Assembly: GCA_902363625.1 (NCBI GenBank)
Contig: CABJAS010000003.1
Span: 248,001-312,000 of the forward strand
Length of the DNA stretch: 64,000 nt
Direction: 5' to 3'
Source: Clostridiaceae bacterium
GTDB taxonomy: Bacteria > Bacillota_I > Bacilli_A > Erysipelotrichales > Coprobacillaceae
Shown: piece after piece, positions 47,462-56,746 of the stretch
Position numbering within the stretch: position 1 is the first letter of the stretch
How the letters are laid out: each line of letters starts with the position of its first letter
Notes under the pieces: model-generated
Told to the model about the DNA's origin: nothing
Seen by the model: the letters and a program-made list of their open reading frames with translations, nothing else
Databases searched by the model: none
Made by a program: the position numbers and the translations under genes

Positions 47462-47493
47462 ATTGTCACCTCCAGCAGGACAACGCCTGCATC

Positions 47494-48087
47494 CTACTTA
47501 ATAATTAAACCAGAGTTTTTATAGAACCAATCTTTTTGGCCTTCCAAAGCACTGTCCAGTGATTCATTGATCACCAATTTATCTGCTTTATTTTCAATGA
47601 TAAAACCACCGATTGTGATATCTTCACTTGTTTGTACGGTAATATCTTTTCCATAAGCAGCCACTAATTTATCTTTCAAAGCTAAATCAGCTTCTCTTAC
47701 ATACATCACTGAATTTTCTAATCCATAAGTCGCTGCTTTTTTCACTTTTTCAATTAAGAAATCGCTATAATCAGCACTCTTGGTAAATTCAACTAATTTA
47801 TCTTTTGCTTGAGTAAATACGTTATTGACATATTCATCTCTTTTTTCAATCAGTTTTTTTGTTCTTTCGCTATGACTTTCAGAAATCTCAGCAGAAGCGG
47901 TAGAAGAAATTTCAGCTAATTCCTGACTCATTTGCAAGTCAGCATCTCTTTTTGCTTCTTCTTTCATTTGTTGATCCGCTTGTTCTTCAAGTTTTTTCAC
48001 TTCTTCAAGAATAGCCTGACGTTCTTTGCTTGCTACTGATGTAATTTCATCTTTCATATAGAGAAATACTTGTTCGATATTCTGCAT
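47494..48087 (-). CDS. ntpE: V-type ATPase subunit E
   Basis: A 197-residue peripheral-stalk subunit: a long charged helix in residues 1-90 (KEEAKRDADLQMSQELAEISS...) and a compact C-terminal domain (VQTSEDITIGGFIIENKADKL) that binds the head. Length and order in the operon (F, E, A) fit. Confidence 0.88.
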   Translation of the reverse strand: MQNIEQVFLYMKDEITSVASKERQAILEEVKKLEEQADQQMKEEAKRDADLQMSQELAEISSTASAEISESHSERTKKLIEKRDEYVNNVFTQAKDKLVEFTKSADYSDFLIEKVKKAATYGLENSVMYVREADLALKDKLVAAYGKDITVQTSEDITIGGFIIENKADKLVINESLDSALEGQKDWFYKNSGLIIK

Positions 48088-48099
48088 AACACATATCTC

Positions 48100-48420
48100 C
48101 TATAGTTTAACCCCAATTGCTTCAGATACATATCTGTCAATCGTCTCACCGATCTTAGATTCGCCATGACGATCCGGTATTTCAACAATTAAAGGTTTTG
48201 GTTGTTTTAATTTGACTTCAGATATAATATCTGGACACAGCTCGATGAGCTTTGTAGTAACTAAAATTACAGCGATTGAAGGATCTTTCATCTTCTCTTC
48301 AAGCTTCACTAAAAACTCGTGACGTTCATGAAGTACGACCCCTTCAATCCCTACTAATCTTAATCCCATTAGTGTGTCTGTATTATCGCTGATTAAGAAA
48401 AATTTCATATAATCAGACAC
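48100..48420 (-). CDS. ntpF: V-type ATPase subunit F
   Basis: A 106-residue Rossmann-like subunit: MKFFLISDNTDTLMGLRLVGIEG at the N terminus, then SIAVILVTTKLIEL and KPLIVEIPDRHGE. It binds subunit D in the central stalk and can modulate ATP hydrolysis. Confidence 0.9.
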   Translation of the reverse strand: MSDYMKFFLISDNTDTLMGLRLVGIEGVVLHERHEFLVKLEEKMKDPSIAVILVTTKLIELCPDIISEVKLKQPKPLIVEIPDRHGESKIGETIDRYVSEAIGVKL

Positions 48421-48429
48421 CTTTCATTT

Positions 48430-48858
48430 TTATAATTTGTTGATAATTAAGATAGAAATTAATAATCCGTAGATCGCAACCCCTTCACCTAAGGCAACGA
48501 AGATCAATGATTTACCAAAGTTCTTTTCGTTTTCAGAAAAAGCTCCGATAGCAGCAGGAGCAGCAGCAGCAACGGCAATCCCTGCACCTAATGCTGAGAA
48601 ACCAGTGGCAGCAGCAGCACCAACAAATCCTAAACCTTGAGCGATTGTTCCGGCGATGCTAGCAGCACCTTCAGCAGCAAATACACCGTTAGCTTGGAAT
48701 AAGAATACTCCACATACAACAGCTAAGAAACTACAAATATGAGTAGTTAAACGCCATTTAGCTGATTTAGCGTTTACTTTTCCGGTAAACATTTTTACTA
48801 ATGGTAATGAAATTAAAGCAATGATTAAAGCTGGTAAAATAAATTCTAATACTGTCAT
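48430..48858 (-). CDS. ntpK: V-type ATPase membrane-ring subunit K (proteolipid)
   Basis: A 142-residue proteolipid. An N-terminal helix (LEFILPALIIALISLP), a second helix (SFLAVVCGVFLFQAN) and then a hairpin of two helices rich in Ala and Gly. The ion-binding Glu is in VALGEGVAIYGLLIS. Only one such carboxylate is seen, in the last helix. Whether it binds Na+ or H+ cannot be settled: the Thr-Gln pair of Na+ rings is not clearly present. Confidence 0.87.
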   Translation of the reverse strand: MTVLEFILPALIIALISLPLVKMFTGKVNAKSAKWRLTTHICSFLAVVCGVFLFQANGVFAAEGAASIAGTIAQGLGFVGAAAATGFSALGAGIAVAAAAPAAIGAFSENEKNFGKSLIFVALGEGVAIYGLLISILIINKL

Positions 48859-48877
48859 TTTATAAATCCTCCAATAA

Positions 48878-50770
48878 TTATTTATCCTTTATAGTTGTAA
48901 ACGGAATACCATTTCCTTCATAGTAACGGCTGAACATTTCATAGAATTCCAAACGCAATACTTGGATTCCAACGATAAGTCCTTCCAAACACATAACAAA
49001 GATATTCCCAATGACTAATACGATCCAATATCCTATACCACCGACCATGTTTGCCAATGTATAAACAACGAGCATCATTCCGGCATGGGACAAGATGAAT
49101 CCACCAACACGCAAGTAAGACATGGTATTGGCAACAAATGTTAACACAACTTCAAATAGTTCAAAGAACCCTTCTGTAAAGAATGCCCCAAATCCTTCTG
49201 GGAACAATGGTTCATTTTCAAAACATTTTCTAGTTAACGGTTCTTTTAAGAAGATGGCAAACAATGGAATTACGATAAAGATGATGATTGTAACTGGATT
49301 AAGCACATTCATTCCTAAAACAGTTAACAAAGCTAATACTAAGATAGATCCGTAGAATAACAATCCGGCAATCCCATTTTGTGAGAACAGCGTTTCTCCA
49401 TAGTTCTTCTTCTTTAAGTTTGTATAAATATTAATCAGCATTGAAATAATCGTTAAACAAATCCCAATACTAATTGCACCAATTAATAAAGTCATGGTTG
49501 TTTCTTCCGCCATTGGATGTACCAATGGTGAAATCAGTTCTTCATAACCAAAGACAGATCCAAACACGAATCCAAAGATCGTACTTGAGAACCCTAAACG
49601 AATCCCTACTGCCCCTAATTCCATATGGAATTTTTTATAGGCAATAAATCCAACTAAAGACAGCAATAAGCCTTGCCCAACATCCCCAAACATGATCCCA
49701 AACAGCAATGTGTAAGTTAGTGCTACAAACGGTGTTGGATCAATATCGGTATAGGCAGGTACGCCATACATTTCAACAAACATTTTAAACGGTCTTGAGA
49801 ACCATCCGTTAGATAATTTACTTGGCGGTGTCAAACGTGAATCACCTGTACCAGGACGAACATTAACTTCAACGCCCTCAATGCTTTCAAAATCTTTTTT
49901 GATCTTTTCTGCATCTTTCTTAGCCGCAAATCCCATAATTGCTGATTTGCCACCCAATACGATAACATATTTTTGTGCTTCATATGTTTTATTCAAATGA
50001 AGAGCAATCGTATAAATACGATCTAATTCAGCTTTATTATCAGCAAATAGCTTGACAATGCGTCCTGCCAAATCATCTGACATCTTTTGTGCTGCATTTG
50101 TTTCTTCTTGAATTTCTGAAATCGCTAATTCAGGAGTTCCATGAACGAATTCTGGAATATGCACTCTTTCAAAATACAGTGATGAGAAAATATTGTCGAT
50201 TTCCGGTGCTTTAGACGGTGTTGTGATATACATACACCATGTATATTGGAAATCATCATGGAATCTTTTTAAGATAAACGGCTGTCCTTCATAATATTGC
50301 AGTTTATCCACATTGCTGATCGGCAAACGACCAAAACGCACCTGCAAGTATTTACAAGAGAACAAGTCATCAAAATCGACTTCCATTCCTGCGACATGGT
50401 TTAACTGCACCATGGCATCATTATTTTCTTCAACTACGATATCCAATTCTTTCTTTACACGATTGAATGCATCGGCTTGCTCTGCAATATCGCAAAAGAA
50501 TGAATCAGCTTTAATTACATTCATTACATTATTTTCTACTTTGACCTCATCCAGTTTAAACCCGTATTGTTCACTGGCTTGAGTCATACGTGATAATAAA
50601 TCAGCATATGGATTTTCACGGTTTAACACCGACAGTCCATGTACTGAATCTACAAATTTAGATGCTGGCTCCGGATGGAGGTTATCTTGTTCAATTAATT
50701 TCAATAAAACTTCATCGTATTGTTCTTGATTGAACTCGATATCCAAAAGCATCATCTTTGCAATTGCCAT
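48878..50770 (-). CDS. ntpI: V-type ATPase subunit I (a-like stator)
   Basis: A 630-residue subunit. The first 330 residues are a soluble coiled-coil arm; about seven or eight membrane helices follow. The family signature GDVGQG and the region MSYLRVGGFILSHAG with the essential Arg of the ion path are present. It forms the half-channels beside the K ring. The gene upstream is a shorter paralogue. Confidence 0.93.
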   Translation of the reverse strand: MAIAKMMLLDIEFNQEQYDEVLLKLIEQDNLHPEPASKFVDSVHGLSVLNRENPYADLLSRMTQASEQYGFKLDEVKVENNVMNVIKADSFFCDIAEQADAFNRVKKELDIVVEENNDAMVQLNHVAGMEVDFDDLFSCKYLQVRFGRLPISNVDKLQYYEGQPFILKRFHDDFQYTWCMYITTPSKAPEIDNIFSSLYFERVHIPEFVHGTPELAISEIQEETNAAQKMSDDLAGRIVKLFADNKAELDRIYTIALHLNKTYEAQKYVIVLGGKSAIMGFAAKKDAEKIKKDFESIEGVEVNVRPGTGDSRLTPPSKLSNGWFSRPFKMFVEMYGVPAYTDIDPTPFVALTYTLLFGIMFGDVGQGLLLSLVGFIAYKKFHMELGAVGIRLGFSSTIFGFVFGSVFGYEELISPLVHPMAEETTMTLLIGAISIGICLTIISMLINIYTNLKKKNYGETLFSQNGIAGLLFYGSILVLALLTVLGMNVLNPVTIIIFIVIPLFAIFLKEPLTRKCFENEPLFPEGFGAFFTEGFFELFEVVLTFVANTMSYLRVGGFILSHAGMMLVVYTLANMVGGIGYWIVLVIGNIFVMCLEGLIVGIQVLRLEFYEMFSRYYEGNGIPFTTIKDK

Positions 50771-50794
50771 ATTCTTTCTCCCTTCATTGTTACA

Positions 50795-52348
50795 TTAAGC
50801 TGTATTTTGTTTCCCAAAAATAGTTTTAATTTTATTTTTGAAAATAGTTAGTACAACTGCTACCGCAACAACTAGTTCCAATGGTAAGTTCAGAATGTTT
50901 TGACCAAATTGTACTTCTTCAAACGCTGCAACAGCAACGATAAGTAAAATAATCAGACCGGTTACTCCACAGAAGCCAAAGATCACATCACTCATTTTTT
51001 TCAAACGAATATTCTTGATGATCGCACATAAGCATCCTGTTAGCCAATATCCCAATACTAACGTTCCAGCCAAATAGGCAAAACGCATTGGTAAAGAGAT
51101 CGGCAGGGAAATGATCGCCGGATAGACAAATGAATAGGCCGCACTACCATAAAGCAAACCAAATATTAAAGTGGCTATACCGATACGGTTAATGATCTTC
51201 CATGTATCTGATTTCTTGGCAAATAAGAATCCAGCTACACTTAATACTGCTCCTAAAGCAATATCCCCTAAACAGATACCAAATGACAACATCCAAAGTA
51301 CAGCAATAAAAGGTGCTGAATCTACATCCCCATATTGTTTTACCTTTGCCAATTTTTCAAATGGTTTGATTATCTTATTGTTTTTACGAATGATTGGTGG
51401 GTAAACTTTTTGACTCTGATAAATATTGCTCGGCAAAGTCAAAGCCTGTACCCCATCAATTTGTTCAAATTCTTTTCTAATCGAATCTAGTTTATCTGTC
51501 TCTACAAATCCAATGACAGCCGCAGAATTACTGTAATCGATAATACATTCATGAATCGAATATAAATCCTGCAGACAAATAGCTTTAGTATAAAGCTCAT
51601 TCAGCTGCAAACGATGCTGTTCTTTCAGCACACTGATTCTCTGATCCATTTTTGCAATGTACCCGTCCATTGCTTTGCTTTCCTGTTTCACTTCTTCAAG
51701 CGCTTCTTTAGCCGTTCCATGCACGAATGCCGGTACTCTAATTCTTTCGAATCCGATTGAAGAAAAGATATTATCGATTTCTAATACATCTTTATTTACA
51801 GCAATATAAGCGCACCAAGTATACTGAGATGTTTCCTTATATACACGAAGTATAAACGGATATCCATCATAGTATTCTAATTTAGCCACATCCCTTGTCG
51901 GAATACGACCAACTCTCACTTTTAAATAATGGCTGTTGAATAAGTGATCTAGATTTAATTCATGACCCTCAATATTTTCCAATATTACTTGAGTCGCATC
52001 ATTTTCATCTTTTTCAGCTACTAATTCTTTCTTAACTTTTTCAATCTTGTCAAGTGCTGCTTCAATTTCATCAAGATATTGATTTTCTTTTTCAACATTG
52101 ATTCTTTCATTATGATAAGGCAGTTTTTCTAAATTCAATCCTAAGCGTACACTCAGTTCATTGACTCTAGTCAAAATCTTATCATAAGAATCATCTTTAG
52201 GCATCACTTCAACATGTTTGACATCTTTAATTAAACTAGTTGCTTTCTGAGGATGAAAAGCAGTCATATTTTTTATTTTCACCAACATGTCAAATGTATT
52301 TTCATGCTGAAAGGTTACATTCAACAGGTTCATTTTTTCTATAGCCAT
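50795..52348 (-). CDS. Second, truncated subunit I-like protein
   Basis: A 517-residue paralogue of the I subunit next door. The soluble arm aligns along its whole length (for example YLKVRVGRIPTRDVAKLEYY against YLQVRFGRLPISNVDKLQYY). The membrane part begins similarly (FGICLGDIALGAVLSVAGFL in place of FGIMFGDVGQGLLLSLVGFI) but ends after about five helices and has no YLRVGG region with the essential Arg. It cannot serve as the ion channel alone. It may be a second stator arm or assembly factor. Intact frame and ribosome site argue against a pseudogene. Confidence 0.75.
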   Translation of the reverse strand: MAIEKMNLLNVTFQHENTFDMLVKIKNMTAFHPQKATSLIKDVKHVEVMPKDDSYDKILTRVNELSVRLGLNLEKLPYHNERINVEKENQYLDEIEAALDKIEKVKKELVAEKDENDATQVILENIEGHELNLDHLFNSHYLKVRVGRIPTRDVAKLEYYDGYPFILRVYKETSQYTWCAYIAVNKDVLEIDNIFSSIGFERIRVPAFVHGTAKEALEEVKQESKAMDGYIAKMDQRISVLKEQHRLQLNELYTKAICLQDLYSIHECIIDYSNSAAVIGFVETDKLDSIRKEFEQIDGVQALTLPSNIYQSQKVYPPIIRKNNKIIKPFEKLAKVKQYGDVDSAPFIAVLWMLSFGICLGDIALGAVLSVAGFLFAKKSDTWKIINRIGIATLIFGLLYGSAAYSFVYPAIISLPISLPMRFAYLAGTLVLGYWLTGCLCAIIKNIRLKKMSDVIFGFCGVTGLIILLIVAVAAFEEVQFGQNILNLPLELVVAVAVVLTIFKNKIKTIFGKQNTA

Positions 52349-52364
52349 AATACATCCCCCTCTG

Positions 52365-53402
52365 CTAATAAATTAGCATTTTCTCAATGCTTGACGCTGG
52401 TTCTTCATAACGAATACCCTCAATGATATGTTTTAAGTTATCGACTTCAATATTTAATATAATACTGTAAGTCATATAAACAAGTGAGGCATCTGTAGAA
52501 AAGCGCATATAACGTTTTGCAAGGTTATACTTGATTTTCTCTGTATAATATTCGATATAAACAAAATCCTGATCATCAACAAATAGCCTGTAACTTGACT
52601 CGGCTAATTTTCTCAGGAAAGTAGCAGCATCTGGTGTCGCAATCAATTCTTCCAAGAATGATCGTGGCATACGTGAATATTCCATAAATAATGTTGATTT
52701 AATATGTTGTGGTGTAGCATGGAAATATTTCTTCAAACGATAGATTTTAGTAATATTCTGAAGTTCAATCATCGTATAAAGAACGGTTAATAGATCCTTC
52801 TGCTTTTTCCCCCGATAAAGCTTCTTCACTACACTGACGTATGTGCTAAAGTAGACACGTTTTAATTCAATTTCCAAAATATTGTAATCCATTGGTTCAT
52901 CATCTTTAGGTCGTAATGAAGCCAATACATCATAGTACTTTGTTTTTTTAACGAGTTCTAAAATATCATCATACGTACTGGCATTGATCAGTCCATAAAT
53001 ATTAAAGCTTGCTTGGCTAGCCAAATATTCCGGGATATCTAAATCAAAGCCTGTATAAATTTCAGAATTTAAAATTCTAATTTTATTAAGCAGCAGTTCG
53101 ATTTCTCCTGAAACCACACCGATCTTATAGAATTCCATTTCTGATTTAGAAGCATAACGAATCAAACGACTAGTTCTTTCATAGTACTCTTTATTCAGTA
53201 ACGCTTCCAATTGTCCACGATGAACAGTATTTTCCTTGATATCAGATAACACGTTCGCATATTCAGTGTCACTTTTTAAATAAGCAACCATATCGGAAAT
53301 GTTTCTTCTTTTTAGGAGTTCATCATAATCATTTTGCGTAAGCTTTTTGGCATACATTGATCTCGCTTTCGCAGAGACCGCATTTGATGATAAAGATCCC
53401 AT
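52365..53402 (-). CDS. ntpC: V-type ATPase subunit C (d-like)
   Basis: A 345-residue subunit of the d/C family, which links the central stalk with the K ring. Typical stretches: NAVSAKARSMYAKKLTQNDYDELLKRRNISDMVAYLK and repeated helical bundles with LEIELKRVYFSTYVSVVKKLYRG. It follows subunit G by 15 bases. Confidence 0.87.
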   Translation of the reverse strand: MGSLSSNAVSAKARSMYAKKLTQNDYDELLKRRNISDMVAYLKSDTEYANVLSDIKENTVHRGQLEALLNKEYYERTSRLIRYASKSEMEFYKIGVVSGEIELLLNKIRILNSEIYTGFDLDIPEYLASQASFNIYGLINASTYDDILELVKKTKYYDVLASLRPKDDEPMDYNILEIELKRVYFSTYVSVVKKLYRGKKQKDLLTVLYTMIELQNITKIYRLKKYFHATPQHIKSTLFMEYSRMPRSFLEELIATPDAATFLRKLAESSYRLFVDDQDFVYIEYYTEKIKYNLAKRYMRFSTDASLVYMTYSIILNIEVDNLKHIIEGIRYEEPASSIEKMLIY

Positions 53403-53417
53403 TCTTTCACCTCTATC

Positions 53418-53729
53418 CTAAACTTCTTTACAACGACTTACGATAGTTTCAACCCAAGTGTCCTTCTTTGTCTCGTAAAGATTCAAAAGTGAAGCAAGAG
53501 ATGCTTTAAACTCTTCTTCATTTCGAGTTTTTGTTGCTTCGATTTCAGCTTGCAGTTTTGCTTTATGCTCAGCAATGATCGCTTGTTGTTCTTTCATGAA
53601 TGTATCATAGATTTCTTTCTTTTTCGCATTCATGTTGGTTTGAACATCATTTCTCTTTTGCTTTGCATCTTCAACGCTCTTTGCACAGTCACGATCGATT
53701 TCAACAATGTCTTGAATAAATTTGTCCAA
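53418..53729 (-). CDS. V-type ATPase subunit G/H-like
   Basis: About 103 residues, one long charged helix (SVEDAKQKRNDVQTNMNAKK, EIYDTFMKEQQAIIAEHKAK), as in the peripheral-stalk subunit G or H that pairs with E. GGGAGGT lies in front of a TTG at 53729, so that TTG is taken as start; the frame could open at another TTG (53744) but this would place the ribosome site inside the gene. First gene of the V-ATPase operon. Confidence 0.72.
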   Translation of the reverse strand: MDKFIQDIVEIDRDCAKSVEDAKQKRNDVQTNMNAKKKEIYDTFMKEQQAIIAEHKAKLQAEIEATKTRNEEEFKASLASLLNLYETKKDTWVETIVSRCKEV

Positions 53730-53793
53730 TTTATTACCTCCCAACTATACTTTAACAATTGAATTACATCTAATTCTCTAAAAGTACTCTGTT

Positions 53794-53821
53794 AGTATAC
53801 ACCTAATAGTTTTTTTTTCAA
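53794..53821 (-). promoter_or_regulatory. V-ATPase operon promoter candidate
   Basis: On the minus strand TTGAAA (53821-53816) and TATACT (53799-53794) with 16-base spacing, about 65 bases before the TTG start. Confidence 0.6.
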
Positions 53822-54129
53822 GGATTTTTTAATAATTGAACGCAATTTTTATACCGATAAACTAACTCTGTAAATATGCCGATTTCACGGGAATTTATGG
53901 GCTTTTTTTCACAAAGCGGTTTCAATACTTAGGCTACCTAACAATTCCCATTTGACAATTTTGGATAATATAAAAAACATAACCCCTGTATAGCCATAAA
54001 AAAGAGACAAGAATTATGCTTTTAGAATCATTATTTTTTAATTCTCGATAAGCGATAACGATCATTTATTAAATATACTAACCCTATATTCTATGTAGCC
54101 GTTTTCCATTTGTGAACCGTTATTAAGAT
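53822..54129. other. Intergenic region between V-ATPase and CRISPR array
   Basis: About 300 AT-rich bases with no supported reading frame on either strand. I saw no further array units before 54130 and no tRNA. The end of the array transcript lies here. Confidence 0.6.
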
Positions 54130-54614
54130 TTCTTAACACATGAAATGTTGCGGTTAAACATAAACAAGATTTATGAATTCGGAACACTTGTTTAATTTAA
54201 ATACATCTTATATTGGGGTTAAACAGATAAGGACACCACCTTTGAGGAATACACGACCATATTTAAATACATGGGATGTTGTTATTAAACATTTTATCAA
54301 TTCGATAGTCAGCCATTTAATCAAATTTAAATACATCTTATGTTGTTGTTAAACGCAGCTTAATTTGGAGAGGAGAAAAATGAAACAGCTATTTAAATAC
54401 ATCTTATGTTGTTGTTAAACTCTTAGCCACAAAGGGTACTACGCCAGGTCAATTAGATTTAAATACATCTTATGTTGTTGTTAAACTTATGAAGGGTTAG
54501 GAGGTGAATAGATATGGCTAATTTAAATACATCTTATGTTGTTGTTAAACTTATGAAGGGTTAGGAGGTGAATAGATATGGCTAATTTAAATACATCTTA
54601 TGTTGTTGTTAAAC
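54130..54614 (-). CRISPR. CRISPR array 2: eight repeats, seven spacers
   Basis: 30-base repeats (minus strand: starts GTTTAACAAC, ends ATTTAAAT) at 54130, 54195, 54261, 54325, 54391, 54457, 54521 and 54585. Spacers are 34-36 bases. The three repeats farthest from the leader are degenerate (54130 matches about 22 of 30). The array is transcribed leftward from the leader at 54615. The two spacers nearest the leader (54487-54520 and 54551-54584) are identical. The tail ATTTAAAT would be the 8-base crRNA 5' handle, as in type I-B systems. Confidence 0.97.
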
Positions 54615-54790
54615 CCTCGTAAATACCGCTTTCTGTAACTTCATTATTTCATAATTTCCCTATAAATTCAAGGGATTCTCCTTATTTTACCAGCGACACC
54701 TTCATTTTTAAAGTTGAAATCAAAATGAAGAGGATAGCCAGTATTTACAGGCATAATCTCACTTTTATGAAAAGTGAGCCTGGTAAAATT
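54615..54790 (-). promoter_or_regulatory. CRISPR leader 2
   Basis: About 175 bases next to array 2, closely similar over its whole length to the leader of array 1 at 57036-57209. Both contain the inverted pair ATTTTACCAG (54684-54693) and CTGGTAAAAT (54780-54789). This copy also has a perfect CTCACTTTT/AAAAGTGAG hairpin near 54758-54778. Confidence 0.8.
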
Positions 54791-54799
54791 ACATAATTG

Positions 54800-55075
54800 A
54801 ATTTATTTCCCGTTTTTATAGGATATTTCTCTACTGTTTCTTGACTAAAATGATTGTTATTAAATGGTCTAAAAGATACAAACATAATTTTTGCATCTAT
54901 TTATTCCTTCTTTAATCTTCTTTTTAAGTTCCACAAGATAGATTAGAGTATTCCCTCCTCTAAAATAGAATAATAAAATGACATTTGTTTCTTACATATT
55001 TTAGAAACCACTTCCCCTCTGTTTGCTTAATTTATTAAAGTACAGAATATCTCAATTATTAAATCAAGACATTCT
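54800..55075 (-). pseudogene. cas2: Decayed cas2 in front of leader 2
   Basis: The DNA aligns along most of its length with intact cas2 at 57210-57503. Joined fragments read KICKKQMSFYYSILEEG, then WNLKRRLKKE, then NYVCIF, against KVCKKYLSHFQYSVFRGE, VNLKRELNKV and DYICII of the intact protein. Several stop codons and frameshifts make it non-functional. It shows that a cas2-leader-array unit exists twice here. Confidence 0.75.
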
Positions 55076-55082
55076 ATAAAAA

Positions 55083-55634
55083 TTAATAAACAGAATTGAA
55101 AAACTTTTTAATAATTGGTGATATAGTTTCTTTCCAATTTTCATTAAGAGTCGTTGCGTCAAAATCAGTTATACCAAAAATATATAATTTATCAGTATAG
55201 GTTTGCATCATTATAGTAGCAGTTGATTGATCTTCTCCTATATAAAGAATACATTCAACTTCATAGTTAATAGTCTTAACCGTCCATTTATCAATTAATT
55301 CAGATGATTCACTAACAGTATGCATAACACGATCTTTCTTATCGATACTTACAACATTAAATTTAGATAAAACAAAAATATTTTTAATTGATAATAATTG
55401 GTATACATCTTTTGGGAAATATTCAACTACAATATTAGTTATGATTCCTCGTCCCTTAACATACTTTACCTTATAATCTATTTCATTATTATAATCTGTG
55501 ATTTCTTTAAGTATTTGTGACGTAGGGAAATTTGGCAAGCTATTTAATAAGTCTATTTCTTTATTTCTTCTACCGTACATATATATACCACATATAACTA
55601 AAATAAAAACAACAATATAAATGAATTTTTTCAT
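55083..55634 (-). CDS. Hypothetical membrane-anchored protein, 183 aa
   Basis: Not recognised. An N-terminal membrane anchor (FIYIVVFILVICGIYMYG) is followed by basic residues and a soluble domain of mixed strands (about residues 50-180). The anchor orientation suggests that the domain is outside the cell or the protein is a simple anchored one. It lies directly upstream of the decayed cas2 and downstream of the Fic gene, in the same direction. A role in defence is possible but unsupported. Confidence 0.6.
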   Translation of the reverse strand: MKKFIYIVVFILVICGIYMYGRRNKEIDLLNSLPNFPTSQILKEITDYNNEIDYKVKYVKGRGIITNIVVEYFPKDVYQLLSIKNIFVLSKFNVVSIDKKDRVMHTVSESSELIDKWTVKTINYEVECILYIGEDQSTATIMMQTYTDKLYIFGITDFDATTLNENWKETISPIIKKFFNSVY

Positions 55635-55689
55635 TTTATATACCTTTTACAATAAATCTTTACACAATTTTGTGTTACTCCAAAATCCT

Positions 55690-56682
55690 TTAATGTCCAG
55701 TTCGCTTATATTTCTGCATACGGCTATTCGGACTTTCAGGTATAGTCATCTCAACTAGCCCCATTTCAATTGCTGGCAAAAGATAATTGTTACGGAATGT
55801 CGGTCGATGCTTTAATCCCAACAGATCCATTAATTCCTTAGTTGAATAAACTTGATTACCTAAACACATAAGTAATTTTTTCACTTGTTCGGTAACTTGA
55901 ACGGTAACTTGTTCGGTTTCATCAATTTCTATCAATGCATCATAAATAACAGTTAATAAAAATTCTACAAATTGTCCTGAATCTCCAAGATGGTCACATT
56001 CTCCAAGAATCTTGTAATATTCCTGTTGGCGCTCACGAATCAGTGTTTCAATTGGCAGCCAACCAAACACAGTATTCCATTGATACAACAATAAAGTCTG
56101 CCACATTCTTCCCATTCTGCCATTTCCATCTATAAAAGGATGGATAAATTCAAATTCGTAATGAAAAACACAACTTTTAATAAGCGGATGTGCATCAGAT
56201 TCTCTTAGCCAGTTAAATAGATCACTCATAAGTTGAGGTACAAACTCTGCTGATGGCGCTACATGAACAACCTTTTTACCTGAAAACACTCCAACTCCAC
56301 CAGTCCTGTAAACACCCGGCTTATCTGTCAATTGCTTCATCAAAATATGATGTGCTTTTAATAAATCCTTTTGTGATAAAGGATTAAATTGTAATAATAT
56401 TTCATAAGCTTCAAAAGCATTTTTTACTTCACAAATTTCAGAAGGTGCCCCTAAGATACGTTTACCATTAACAATATCTGTTACTTGCTCCAAAGATAAA
56501 GAATTATTTTCAATTGCTAATGAGGCTTGTATTGTCTTGATACGATTATCTCTTCGCAATCGGGGATTTTTGTTCATTCTATCATTAATTGTAATTCTTG
56601 TAATCAGTTCTGTAATCTGTGATACTAAGTTGACTGTTTTATCAGTTATTGTATAAGGCGGAATATGTAAATTTTCTTTCAT
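55690..56682 (-). CDS. Fic family protein with C-terminal winged helix
   Basis: A 330-residue Fic AMP-transferase. The catalytic motif HPFIDGNGRMGR is at 181-192 (His181). The N-terminal part contains an inhibitory helix of the form SxxxEN, SLAIEN at 54-59, so this is a class II self-inhibited Fic protein, not a Doc toxin needing a partner. The C-terminal residues 250-330 form a winged-helix domain (VYSTKELMDLLGLKHRPTFRNN). AGGAGGTTT precedes the ATG. It sits between the two CRISPR units, on the same strand. Confidence 0.88.
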   Translation of the reverse strand: MKENLHIPPYTITDKTVNLVSQITELITRITINDRMNKNPRLRRDNRIKTIQASLAIENNSLSLEQVTDIVNGKRILGAPSEICEVKNAFEAYEILLQFNPLSQKDLLKAHHILMKQLTDKPGVYRTGGVGVFSGKKVVHVAPSAEFVPQLMSDLFNWLRESDAHPLIKSCVFHYEFEFIHPFIDGNGRMGRMWQTLLLYQWNTVFGWLPIETLIRERQQEYYKILGECDHLGDSGQFVEFLLTVIYDALIEIDETEQVTVQVTEQVKKLLMCLGNQVYSTKELMDLLGLKHRPTFRNNYLLPAIEMGLVEMTIPESPNSRMQKYKRTGH

Positions 56683-56746
56683 CTTTAAACCTCCTTATAT
56701 GCAATACCTTGTTCTTATATTTTTTTAAAATTATACCTTATTTAAA

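Noticed and set aside
53822..54129. More degenerate CRISPR repeats before 54130
   Set aside because: No string with the spacing and the GTTAAAC end was found at the expected 65-base steps.
55690..56682. Doc-type toxin of a toxin-antitoxin pair
   Set aside because: Length, internal SxxxEN inhibitory helix and C-terminal winged helix fit a class II Fic protein; no small antitoxin gene precedes it.
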